Shown piece by piece: positions 24,403 to 32,249 of a stretch of 36,383 bases of DNA (its first letter is position 1; the number at the start of each line of letters is the position of its first letter). The notes beneath the pieces are model-generated. The model did no database searches and was not told the origin of the DNA. It was given only the letters and a program-made list of their open reading frames with translations. The DNA lies in IMG/VR virus record IMGVR_UViG_3300009786_000035, positions 1 to 36,383 of that record; one strand, 5' to 3'. The position numbers and the translations under genes were made by a program. The DNA is from a virus.

Positions 24403-24793
24403 GTCAACCGCCATTCGCGACGATGTCCTCGACGCCATCCTCGGCACAGTGCAGACGCTGTCAGCCTCGACGCTCTACCTCGGCCTTTACACCGTGGCCC
24501 CCACGGAGGACGGTGGAGGCACTGAGGTGACGGGCGGGTCGTATGCACGGTTGTCTGTGAGCAACGTAGACGCCACGTTCCCGGCTGCGAGCGGCGGGAG
24601 CAAGGCTAACGGCATCACACTCGCCATGGTCACGCCTACGGCCCCGTGGGGCGACGTGCTGGCCTTCGCACTGCACGACCACCTGACCAACGACAGCATC
24701 ATCCTCTGGGGCCTGCTCGACAGCACCGTCACGGTGGACACCTCGGATCCGGTCCAGTTCGCCGCTGGCGACCTGACCTTTGACGAGGAATAA
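24395..24793 (+). CDS. Small beta-rich tail protein
   Basis: 132 aa from the GTG at 24395, with GGAG (24385-24388) six bases upstream; an upstream in-frame ATG at 24356 lacks this. It has the pattern of a widespread small phage tail/fibre-associated domain: LYLGLYTVAPTEDGGGTEV, YARLSVSN, a WGDVLAFALHDH strand and LLDSTVTV near the end. This suggests a beta-sandwich that decorates the tail tip or fibre base. It overlaps the hub gene, and the next gene overlaps its stop (TAATG), so the three are coupled. Confidence 0.55.
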   Translation: MAKSTAIRDDVLDAILGTVQTLSASTLYLGLYTVAPTEDGGGTEVTGGSYARLSVSNVDATFPAASGGSKANGITLAMVTPTAPWGDVLAFALHDHLTNDSIILWGLLDSTVTVDTSDPVQFAAGDLTFDEE

Positions 24794-26169
24794 TGCAGGC
24801 CACCATTGTCCACTCCGCTCAGGGGTTCTTCAACCTCGACGTGGAGGCGGACCCACCTGAGGATGGGCAGACTGACGTAGACGCAGGCCTCTACTACATC
24901 GACACAGAGACCGGCATCGGCTACACCCGTGACGCCATCGACGGGGATGACGCAGCGGACGGCTCATGGACAGCGAGGGGCAAGGTGCTCCCGTTCGTCG
25001 GTGACCAAGGTGCCCCCGGCGCACCCACGGGGCTGGCCGTGGTCGCCACCATCGTGGAGAACGAGGACGGCACGCAGGTTCCCGGCTTCACCATCGACTG
25101 GGACGCCAACAGCGAGGACGACCTACTCGGGTACGTCATCCACATCGAGGCCACCACTGCCACATGGGCCAACCCCATCGAGGTGCTGGTCGGCATCCGC
25201 AACGCCATCCTCATCCGAGAGGGCTTCGTTAGCGGCCTCGGCTACGACTTCCGCATCGCCGCCCGTGACGCAGAGGGTTACACCTCAACGTGGAGTCCCA
25301 CTGTCAGCGGAACAGCAGCATCAGATGGAACAGCACCCGCCGTACCGGGCAACGTCACACTCATCTCGGGCTACCGCCAGTTGGGAGTTACGTGGGACCG
25401 TGCCGCTGAGGCGGACTTCGCCTTCTATCAGGTTCGACGCCACCTGACCTCCGACGCAGAGACTGCGGTGGTCATCGAGACCAAGTCCAACCACATCATC
25501 CTCGCGGGCCTGACCGAAGACGTGGGCTACGACGTGGACGTGCGGGCCATTGACCTGGGCGGCAACGTCGCCACCTCGGACGTGGACCTCACCGGCCTGC
25601 CTCACCTAGAGAACCCGGACACGGGTTGGTCAGTGGTGGTGGCCGAGACCCCGACCCTTATCGGGTCAGCGGACATCGTCGCTGGCTCAGTGGTCACCAA
25701 CTTCCTGAGCACTGGCACCCTCTCGGCGGACCAGATTGACTCGGGCGACCTCAGCGTCGGGCGGGTCGGAGACCCCGGCACCATCGAGATGTTCGATGCA
25801 CAGGGCCGCTCCATCGGCACGCTCTCAGTGAATGGGCTGGTCCTCATCAACCCGGACAACACGCAGGAGGCCATGTGGCTGACGGCAGGCGTCCTCAAGT
25901 TCTCACAGGTGTACGACGGCGACGTGGACACCACGACGTGGACGACAGCCCTCAACGCTGACGGCCTGAACGCCTCGGCCATCACCTTCGGCACCATGGG
26001 AGGCGGTAGCAACAGCATCCCCAACGCTGGCTTTGAACTGTCGGTGTACGCCGTCCTGACCTCGGGTCTCTGGACGGCCTCTGCTGGCTCCCCCTCATGG
26101 GACGATGCGACCGACATGGTCAATCTCGACATCTCCGGTGCGGACTTGACCATGACCAGTGCCAGTTAG
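24793..26169 (+). CDS. FN3-repeat tail protein, probably C-terminally truncated
   Basis: 458 aa, ATG start in a TAATG overlap. The N-terminal 70 residues are a small beta domain. Two FN3 domains follow (about 75-172 and 180-270; TIDWDANSEDDLLGYVIHIE and GVTWDRAAEADFAFYQVRRH). Residues 285-400 form a fibre-shaft region (VTNFLSTGTLSADQIDSGDL). The end, GGGSNSIPNAGFELS and onward to W-x(6)-SPSW, reads like the first strands of a carbohydrate-binding domain that normally runs 130-150 residues but stops after about 50. A homing endonuclease gene begins 11 bp before the stop, so the missing part may have been lost on insertion. Confidence 0.6.
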   Translation: MQATIVHSAQGFFNLDVEADPPEDGQTDVDAGLYYIDTETGIGYTRDAIDGDDAADGSWTARGKVLPFVGDQGAPGAPTGLAVVATIVENEDGTQVPGFTIDWDANSEDDLLGYVIHIEATTATWANPIEVLVGIRNAILIREGFVSGLGYDFRIAARDAEGYTSTWSPTVSGTAASDGTAPAVPGNVTLISGYRQLGVTWDRAAEADFAFYQVRRHLTSDAETAVVIETKSNHIILAGLTEDVGYDVDVRAIDLGGNVATSDVDLTGLPHLENPDTGWSVVVAETPTLIGSADIVAGSVVTNFLSTGTLSADQIDSGDLSVGRVGDPGTIEMFDAQGRSIGTLSVNGLVLINPDNTQEAMWLTAGVLKFSQVYDGDVDTTTWTTALNADGLNASAITFGTMGGGSNSIPNAGFELSVYAVLTSGLWTASAGSPSWDDATDMVNLDISGADLTMTSAS

Positions 26170-26572
26170 CCCATTGAACATGGCCTATGCGGCTGGCGTG
26201 CTGGACTCAGACGGGAGCCTCGGGGCCTACATCAGCAAAGAGCGACAGATACTGAAACTGGTCATCACCGTGGCCGTGCTGGACCATCGGATGCCTCTCT
26301 GGTTTCAGGAGCGGTGGGGTGGCATCAAGAGCAGGTTCGTGGACAACCGGGACAACAACTCACGCACACTGTGGCGGTGGCAAACCCACGGCATCAAGAG
26401 CGGTCCTTTCGTGCGGGACGTTCTGCCATACTTGGTCATCAAGGGTGAGCAGGCAAACCTCTACCTCGCACTGGCCGACACTATGACGGCAGGTGGCTTC
26501 AGGGTCACGCCTGCCACCAAGGCTCTGCGGCTAGAACTGGCGGCAGAACTCAAGCGATTGAAGTGGGTATAG
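26159..26572 (+). CDS. LAGLIDADG-type homing endonuclease
   Basis: 137 aa from GTG at 26159; in-frame TTG (26174) and ATG (26180) are equally possible, and no good Shine-Dalgarno is present. A single LAGLIDADG motif variant (YAAGVLDSDGSLGAYI) supplies the dimer helix and catalytic Asp. The C-terminal VRDVLPYLVIKGEQANLYLA matches the end of compact single-motif (LAGLIDADG_3-like) enzymes, so the protein looks full length and would act as a homodimer. Such enzymes cut alleles lacking the gene and spread by repair. It overlaps the end of a tail gene that appears truncated, which marks the likely insertion point. It lies among structural genes to which it is unrelated. Confidence 0.8.
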   Translation: MPVSPLNMAYAAGVLDSDGSLGAYISKERQILKLVITVAVLDHRMPLWFQERWGGIKSRFVDNRDNNSRTLWRWQTHGIKSGPFVRDVLPYLVIKGEQANLYLALADTMTAGGFRVTPATKALRLELAAELKRLKWV

Positions 26573-26575
26573 TTC

Positions 26576-29500
26576 GTGGCTAACGTAACCATCTACGCCA
26601 ACAAAGAGCACAGCATCGGCAAGACCGATGCCTCGGTCGAAGTAGGCACGTCCAAAGAGAAGCACGGTCCCATCGGTGAGGGCAACTCCGGGTGGGAATG
26701 GCGGGAACTCATCAAGTTCCCCATGTCCGTGTCGGACTTCGGTGGCCTCACGCAGATTACGTCAGCGGTCATCAAGTTCAAGACCACGGGTGCGGTCCAC
26801 GCCACCAACGACAGCGTTGACATCCTCGTCAAGCGGCTGACCTCATCGTTCGCTGCCACGGGTGGCGGTGCCAATGACGCATCGGACTCATGGAGGACTG
26901 GGGCCGACCCCAACTGGGGCGGTAGCCCTTCGACCAGCGTCACGGGTGCAGGCAGCAAGACGTGGAACCCCTCCGACAACACCGTCTACGAAATCGACAT
27001 CACCGAACTCGTGGAGTTCTGGTTGCCCGCCAGTATCAAGAAGTCGGACGGGTCGGACGGCAACAACGGCAGCAACTACGGCGTGATGATGCGGTCGGTC
27101 GATGAGACCGACAACTCCAGCATGGAAATCCAGACCATCAGGAACTCTTACTCGCCACGCATCGTCGTCACCGGCACCACGGTGCCCACGCCTGAGCCTC
27201 CTGACACCTTCCTCATCACCGGCCAGCAGACCTCCATCCCGGCGAGCACCGGCTTCGGCTGGGACGGGGACGCAGGCGACGAGTCCCCCCTGACGGCATG
27301 GGACATGAAGATGTCGGAGTCCAGCCTGTTCACCGATATCGGCGGTGGTCCGGCCCTGAGCAACGAAGAGATCGTGGACATCACGGATGCCATCTCGGGC
27401 ATCAGTGGCGTGGACGTGGCCTCTCCTACGTTCTCATTCGACACGGCTCTGGAGCGGGGCAAGACGTATTACTACAACACCCGGCACGAGAACTCGGAGG
27501 GTGAGAACGGTGACTGGTCTGCCATCCAGACGTTCACCATCCCAGACGTGCCCGACATCCCGACGCTCACCAACCCGACCGTCGCCAAGCCCCTCTGCGA
27601 AATCTTCAACCTCGACGCTGCTGAAATCTGGACCGGCTCAGGTGACGAGGCCTACCCCGTCCTGAAGTGGCAGTACAACCATCCTGAGGGGCTAGCGATG
27701 GCTGGCTACATGGTGGAGTGGGACTCGACCGAGTACGAGACCATCCTCACTGAGAACATCCCAGACGGGACGACGATGGAGGTCCGTGGCCCGACCAAGG
27801 CACCACGCAACTCGGCAGAGACCTACCGGGTCAAAGCCAAGGACACCAACGGTAACTGGGGTGCGTACACCGCCTCTGTCTCAGCCATCGTGCAGTGGGC
27901 ACAGGGCATCTTCAACTACGACCACGGTGCAGGTGCGGGAGCGTTCGACTTCGCCTACGCAGGCGTGGTGGGCGGCGAGGTCGCCTTCCAGTTCCGTGAG
28001 GCCGAAGTGCCGGGTGTGTGGAAGGACACCATCGGTGAGGTGACGACCGACGAGCAGGTGGACATCCTCGTGCGACTTGCTACGGATGACTCGACTTCTA
28101 ACCCAACTCTGCCCGACATGACCCTGTCGTACCTCGGGTCAGGATCGCTGCCCCCAGACCAGTGGGAACTGTTCGGCTCCAACGGCACGCTCGTGCTGGA
28201 CGACAGCCGCCGCCGCTTTGGTCGCCGCTCGGCCAAGGTCACCCTCGGAGATGACGACTGGACCTTTGTCGCTCCGACGTACGGTGGCACCGACCCCTAC
28301 ATCATCGTCACGCCGGGTGAGAAGTACACCTACAGCATCCATATCCTCACGAGCGTGGCCCTGACCGACCTCAAACTGAAGTTCTTAGATGACGCCAGCA
28401 ACAACCTTCAGGAAGAGGACAAGGTAGAGGGTGAGGACACGGGCGGCGAGTGGGTCCGCATCACCTCCACCATCACCGTCCCAGACGGCATCACCCGGCT
28501 CCGACCGGTGGTCGTCTTCAACGTGGACGACGCAGGCACCGTCGTGTGGCTGGACTCGGCCCAGTTGGAAGAGGGCGAAATCACTACGCAGTGGCGTCCG
28601 GGCGGCATCGGCACGGCGGTCTCCATTGACGTGGGTGGCGTCCAGATTGATGCATCCAAGGGTGGCGTGTTCCGGCTGAACACCAGCAACGGGAACGTCA
28701 TCACCCTCAGCACCGACACGCTCAAGTTGGACGACGGGCAGTTGGGCCTGAAGTATCAGGGCGCATGGCAGGCGGGCACCTACATCAGGGACGACCTAGT
28801 CAAGTATTCGACCGACTTCTATATCTGCACGGCAGTGACGACCACGGGCGAGCCGTCCATCTCAGGTGACTGGCTGGTCTTCTCGGGAGTTGGTGCAACA
28901 GGTGCCGATGGGAATGTCTGGTTCGTCCAGAGCACCAGCCCGACAGCACTCAACACGGGCGACCTCTGGCTGGACACCGACGATGGCAACGTGTACTCGT
29001 GGAGCGGGTCCGCATGGGGCACGTCCGACATGGACCTCACAGGTCCAACAGGCTCAACTGGTAGTCAGGGCAGCCAAGGGGACCAAGGCGACCAAGGCAT
29101 CCAAGGTGACACGGGGTCGCAGGGCATCCAAGGTGACACGGGTGCTCAGGGCATCCAAGGGGTCCAAGGGGACGAGGGTCCAGCGGGTGCCGTGGACGGC
29201 TGGACTACAGCAGCCGCAGCCTACGACTTCGTACCCACCTCATCCGGCAGGAACGTGGGCAGTGCGTCCTTGCCCATCGGTGAACTCCACGCCAACGCCA
29301 AGGCCATCATCTCGGGCGACCTTGATGTGCTCCCGTCCTCGGGTGCCACGCTCCGCATCGACGGGACCAACTTCAACATCACTGACGACGGGGTCAACGA
29401 CACCGACGCCGTTCGTGTCTTCAGCAACTCGGGCCACCTGTACCACCAGATGGGCGACGGGGATCAGGTCTTCACTCGCTCTAAGGCGGGCGCGATCGTC

Positions 29501-30676
29501 CACACGATCGACAACGACGGCACCGTAACCCTGACAGGCCCGCTGGTCACGAGCAGCACCGTGAGTTCCAAGTCGTTCATCGCTCCTGTGCAATCCGACC
29601 ACACGCAGCGTTGGTATCGGATCGCTCAGATCGAACTCGACGGCACCAACGAGGCGTCAGCCGGTTCGGTCCTGATCCAAGCCTCCGACCTGAACAACGT
29701 CGAGAAGCCGGCCGGCATCCTCGTGTTCAATATCCGTAATGCCGGCTCCGGTGTCGATCCTACGTCGTTCATCAAGTTGATCCCGTTCAACGACGCGACC
29801 GAACTGGATGATGTCGCCTTCGTCGTCACCAACAACGTGACCACGACCGACGTTTCGGTCTACGTCATGTCCGACAACTCATGGACGAAGTGGCACTTCC
29901 AACCGCTCATCACGGGCGACAACGATGACCCCGACGCAAGCCCCGTTTGGGAGGACGCGACAGCGGGCGTCACGTCGCTGCCAGCAGGCACGCAGTTGGA
30001 CGTAGAGTGGGGTGGCCCGCGATTGCCGGTCATCAACACGTACACGGCCAACAGCACATGGACCCTGCCGACCGCCAACATCCCCCGGTACCTCATCATC
30101 GAGGTTCAGGGCGGCGGCTCTGGCGGTGGTGCCCCTGATACTACCGGCTCTGGCGAGCACGCCGCTGGCGGTGGCGGCGGTGGTGGGGGCTACTCCAAGA
30201 AGATGATCGACCCGAGCGACCTCTCGTCTGACATCACTATCGTGATCGGCGCAGGCGGTGCGGGCGGTACATCCGGCAACCCGGCTGGTTCTGGTAGCGT
30301 CGGTGTTGCTTCGACTGCCGCTGCTACGGGTATGACCACTGTAACGGGTAGTGCGGGTACTGGTGGGTCAAAGAGCAACGACACGTCCGGCAACACCACC
30401 GCGAGCGGCGGTACCGGAGGGGCCTTCTCCGGCGGCGATAGCGGCAGGAACGGCGATGACGGGGGCAGCGGCGGTGTTGCCGCTGGCGGTCGTATCGCAG
30501 GCGGCTTCGGGGGTGGCACCCAGTTCGCAGGCCAAAGAGAGCCGGGGTTGGGCAACGGCAAGACCGGATACACTTACGGTGGCGGCGGCTCCGCGGGTAC
30601 GCACAGCGGCAGCACGAGCGGAACGACCGGGGGCGCGGGCGCAGCCGGTGTTGTCATCATCACTGAGTATTACTAG
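26576..30676 (+). CDS. Large tail fibre / receptor-binding protein with collagen-like and polyglycine tip regions
   Basis: 1366 aa, GTG start at 26576. In order: a DNRLRE-type domain (1-200), FN3-like domains (about 205-445), a beta domain (450-525), a CBM-like sandwich (530-670, ending GEITTQWRPGG), a shaft, a CBM5/12-like element (YQGAWQAGTYIRDDLVKYST, about 725-775), 17 collagen-type Gly-X-Y triplets (823-873) and further beta domains. A glycine-rich C-terminus follows (about 1155-1366) with runs such as GGGGGGGG. That last part resembles the polyglycine sandwich tips of phage adhesins that hold receptor-binding loops. No depolymerase motif was recognised. It is the last gene of the tail module. 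Confidence 0.8.
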   Translation: MANVTIYANKEHSIGKTDASVEVGTSKEKHGPIGEGNSGWEWRELIKFPMSVSDFGGLTQITSAVIKFKTTGAVHATNDSVDILVKRLTSSFAATGGGANDASDSWRTGADPNWGGSPSTSVTGAGSKTWNPSDNTVYEIDITELVEFWLPASIKKSDGSDGNNGSNYGVMMRSVDETDNSSMEIQTIRNSYSPRIVVTGTTVPTPEPPDTFLITGQQTSIPASTGFGWDGDAGDESPLTAWDMKMSESSLFTDIGGGPALSNEEIVDITDAISGISGVDVASPTFSFDTALERGKTYYYNTRHENSEGENGDWSAIQTFTIPDVPDIPTLTNPTVAKPLCEIFNLDAAEIWTGSGDEAYPVLKWQYNHPEGLAMAGYMVEWDSTEYETILTENIPDGTTMEVRGPTKAPRNSAETYRVKAKDTNGNWGAYTASVSAIVQWAQGIFNYDHGAGAGAFDFAYAGVVGGEVAFQFREAEVPGVWKDTIGEVTTDEQVDILVRLATDDSTSNPTLPDMTLSYLGSGSLPPDQWELFGSNGTLVLDDSRRRFGRRSAKVTLGDDDWTFVAPTYGGTDPYIIVTPGEKYTYSIHILTSVALTDLKLKFLDDASNNLQEEDKVEGEDTGGEWVRITSTITVPDGITRLRPVVVFNVDDAGTVVWLDSAQLEEGEITTQWRPGGIGTAVSIDVGGVQIDASKGGVFRLNTSNGNVITLSTDTLKLDDGQLGLKYQGAWQAGTYIRDDLVKYSTDFYICTAVTTTGEPSISGDWLVFSGVGATGADGNVWFVQSTSPTALNTGDLWLDTDDGNVYSWSGSAWGTSDMDLTGPTGSTGSQGSQGDQGDQGIQGDTGSQGIQGDTGAQGIQGVQGDEGPAGAVDGWTTAAAAYDFVPTSSGRNVGSASLPIGELHANAKAIISGDLDVLPSSGATLRIDGTNFNITDDGVNDTDAVRVFSNSGHLYHQMGDGDQVFTRSKAGAIVHTIDNDGTVTLTGPLVTSSTVSSKSFIAPVQSDHTQRWYRIAQIELDGTNEASAGSVLIQASDLNNVEKPAGILVFNIRNAGSGVDPTSFIKLIPFNDATELDDVAFVVTNNVTTTDVSVYVMSDNSWTKWHFQPLITGDNDDPDASPVWEDATAGVTSLPAGTQLDVEWGGPRLPVINTYTANSTWTLPTANIPRYLIIEVQGGGSGGGAPDTTGSGEHAAGGGGGGGGYSKKMIDPSDLSSDITIVIGAGGAGGTSGNPAGSGSVGVASTAAATGMTTVTGSAGTGGSKSNDTSGNTTASGGTGGAFSGGDSGRNGDDGGSGGVAAGGRIAGGFGGGTQFAGQREPGLGNGKTGYTYGGGGSAGTHSGSTSGTTGGAGAAGVVIITEYY
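29042..29194 (+). repeat. Collagen-like Gly-X-Y repeat in the fibre
   Basis: 153 bp encoding 17 consecutive Gly-X-Y triplets rich in GDQ, GIQ and GDT, with near-repeats of a GIQGDT block. Such segments form triple helices in phage fibre shafts and vary in length by slippage. Confidence 0.85.
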
Positions 30677-30761
30677 TTGACAGGTACGTCCTAGTCGTCT
30701 GCTTCTAACTGGTGCCGCAGGTTACTGTCTGGTCATTTGTTACTAGCGTAGAATGTGGGCC
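30677..30761. other. Gap between fibre and lysis genes
   Basis: 85 nt without a gene. A perfect TTGACA (30677-30682) directly follows the fibre stop, but no -10 lies 16-19 bp from it. TAGAAT at 30749-30754 lies seven bases before the next ATG and is the better promoter candidate. Confidence 0.4.
30749..30754 (+). promoter_or_regulatory. Leaderless-type -10 element (TAGAAT) before the lysis genes
   Basis: TAGAAT, seven bases, then the ATG at 30762. There is no Shine-Dalgarno. It may start the late lysis transcript. Confidence 0.45.
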
Positions 30762-30872
30762 ATGGAACTGACACTCGTCTTCCTCACCGGCATGCTGATT
30801 GGAGCCTTGCTTTGGGCCACCGTTGGTGAGTACCTAATCCGTTTGCTGGCAGCCCACCTCATCACGTCCTAG
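30762..30872 (+). CDS. 36-aa single-span membrane peptide
   Basis: 36 aa. ATG start with TAGAAT at the leaderless position. Residues 4-24 (TLVFLTGMLIGALLWATVGEY) form one hydrophobic span, followed by a second weakly hydrophobic stretch and a short C-terminus. It sits directly before a two-span holin-like gene, so it may be a lysis regulator (antiholin- or pinholin-like). Its stop codon TAG is the first half of the TAGACT element of the next gene. It is short, and coding is inferred from the clean start, the hydrophobic content and the tight spacing. Confidence 0.5.
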   Translation: MELTLVFLTGMLIGALLWATVGEYLIRLLAAHLITS

Positions 30873-30875
30873 ACT
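30870..30875 (+). promoter_or_regulatory. Leaderless-type -10 element (TAGACT) overlapping the previous stop
   Basis: TAGACT begins with the TAG stop of the 36-aa gene and lies six bases before the ATG at 30882. No Shine-Dalgarno is visible for that ATG. Confidence 0.4.
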
Positions 30876-30881
30876 GGGGTC

Positions 30882-31100
30882 ATGGGACGCCACGACAGAG
30901 ACAGCCATGAACTAGAAGACACCATTCGCATCGTCGCGGCTGTTGTCATCGTTGTGCTGCTCGTCTTCATCGTCCTCACTGCTGTCATTCTCCCTGTCGT
31001 GTTTGAACGCACCGCAGAGACCACTCTCATCCTCGGTCTGGTGGGAGCACTCGTAGGTGCCCTACTACCGGTGCTCGCCGTCATCCGCATCAAGAACTAG
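30882..31100 (+). CDS. Holin-like two-span membrane protein
   Basis: 72 aa, ATG start with TAGACT at the leaderless position. A charged N-terminus (GRHDRDSHELEDT) precedes a long hydrophobic span (about 17-41). After FERTAETT comes a second span (about 48-66), ending in IRIKN. Size, two spans, charged ends and the cysteine-peptidase gene immediately downstream suit a class II holin. The peptidase gene's GGAG overlaps this gene's end. Confidence 0.65.
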   Translation: MGRHDRDSHELEDTIRIVAAVVIVVLLVFIVLTAVILPVVFERTAETTLILGLVGALVGALLPVLAVIRIKN

Positions 31101-31109
31101 GAGCACACC

Positions 31110-31886
31110 TTGCCTTACTGGCCCCGGCACCAACCACAACTCGGGCGTGGACCCACGTCCTCATTCGACTGCGGACCCCGTGCGTTCCAGACCGCCATGG
31201 ATGACGCCACCGAAGGCCGCATCCGTCCCGGTCCTGAGAAGACCCGTGCCATCTTGCGTGACAAGGACGAGACCAACTACTCACAGTGGGACGAGGTCGC
31301 TGACCAACTGGGTGCCCGCTTTGGAATACGTGGCGACTCGACCAACGACATCGACGCCCTTCGGGACCACCTGAAGCGAGGCGGTGGTGCTGTTGTCGCC
31401 GTGGACTACGGGGTACTCCGACGTGCCGCCCCAGCCAAGACTGGGAGCGAGTCCTTCAACGGAGGTCACGCTCTCTTCCTCAAGGGCTGGCGTAAGCAGA
31501 ACGGTGTCCGGGTCACCCGTGACTACGACTCGCTGAACGATGGCCGCTACCTTGGCTGCCCCAAGGGTCCGGTCTGGATGCAGTGGAACCGGCTGAAGCG
31601 GGCCATGCTCGCCCTGTCCTCAGAGGGCAACGTGTTCGTCACCCTCATCATCCGACCCAAGGACATCGCCTCAGGTTACGAGCCTCACGACCTCCTGCCC
31701 GCCATCGACAACGCACAGTCCCTCTTCTCTGTCCTCGCTGACCTCCGCGAGGCAGCCGATGACATCTCGTGCGACGTGTGCCTCGACGGTGCCATCGCTG
31801 AACTGGAGGCCGTCATCGGACTCGACCAGTTGGACGATGACGACCAAGCGACCATCGCTGACACCATCACCGGGCTGGTAGACTAG
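31110..31886 (+). CDS. C39-like cysteine peptidase, putative endolysin
   Basis: 258 aa, TTG start with GGAG six bases upstream. The papain/C39-like triad is visible: C21 in SFDCGPRAFQ, H120 in NGGHALFLKGW and D138 (or D140) in TRDYDSLN. The spacing fits the C39 family, in which phage members cleave peptidoglycan cross-links or act as virion lysins. The last 60 residues are acidic and helical, containing two cysteines (SCDVC), with no recognisable wall-binding domain. It lies between two holin-like genes, which supports an endolysin role. A virion-processing peptidase is the alternative. Confidence 0.65.
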   Translation: MPYWPRHQPQLGRGPTSSFDCGPRAFQTAMDDATEGRIRPGPEKTRAILRDKDETNYSQWDEVADQLGARFGIRGDSTNDIDALRDHLKRGGGAVVAVDYGVLRRAAPAKTGSESFNGGHALFLKGWRKQNGVRVTRDYDSLNDGRYLGCPKGPVWMQWNRLKRAMLALSSEGNVFVTLIIRPKDIASGYEPHDLLPAIDNAQSLFSVLADLREAADDISCDVCLDGAIAELEAVIGLDQLDDDDQATIADTITGLVD

Positions 31887-31914
31887 CCCGCAACACGTAA
31901 TAGGGGACGCAACC

Positions 31915-32142
31915 TTGGACCGACTCAACCCGCTGTGGCTCCCGCTCGGGAGCATCCGCAGCATCATCGCTCTTACCTTCTCAGCCGCTGGGATCATCGC
32001 CATGTTCACGCTGTCGAGCGTGCCTGAGTGGTTCGCCCTTCTCTTGGGCGTCGTCATCCGTGACTACTTCGCCGTCCGTGCGGAGTCCCAGCCACGTCCA
32101 CCTGTAGACCCGAAGGTCGAGTACACCTACTCAGGCACCTAA
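31915..32142 (+). CDS. Second holin-like membrane protein
   Basis: 75 aa, TTG start at 31915 with a GGGGA site upstream. The span at about 16-35 (IIALTFSAAGIIAMFTLSS) is followed by PEWFALLLGVVIRDYFAVR, which may be a second membrane helix. The C-terminus is Pro-rich, ending KVEYTYSGT. It lies directly after the peptidase gene and, with the gene at 30882, gives a two-holin-like layout. The last 30 nt of its coding region lie in a 40-bp unit that is exactly duplicated downstream. Confidence 0.6.
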   Translation: MDRLNPLWLPLGSIRSIIALTFSAAGIIAMFTLSSVPEWFALLLGVVIRDYFAVRAESQPRPPVDPKVEYTYSGT

Positions 32143-32192
32143 GTCGGAACATAAGGTCGAGTACACCTACTCAGGCACCTAAGTCGGAACAT
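32113..32192. repeat. Perfect 40-bp tandem duplication
   Basis: Positions 32113-32152 and 32153-32192 are identical. The first copy contains the last codons and stop of the holin-like gene (KVEYTYSGT); the second repeats the same codons and stop outside any gene. Complete identity implies a recent slippage or recombination event, or an assembly artefact. Confidence 0.95.
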
Positions 32193-32197
32193 AGAGT

Positions 32198-32222
32198 GAC
32201 CACTCCCATGCTCGGGGTGGTC
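32198..32222 (+). terminator. Hairpin after the lysis cassette, possible terminator
   Basis: GACCACTCC (32198-32206) pairs with GGGGTGGTC (32214-32222; nine pairs including one G-T), followed by ATTCTAT. The short T-rich tail makes it a plausible intrinsic terminator or mRNA end. It lies between the duplication and the next Shine-Dalgarno site. Confidence 0.55.
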
Positions 32223-32249
32223 ATTCTATCGACCAGACAGGAGAACATC

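Noticed and set aside
30677-30682. Perfect TTGACA -35 after the fibre stop
   Set aside because: No TANNNT lies 16-19 bp downstream, so it is not called as a promoter.
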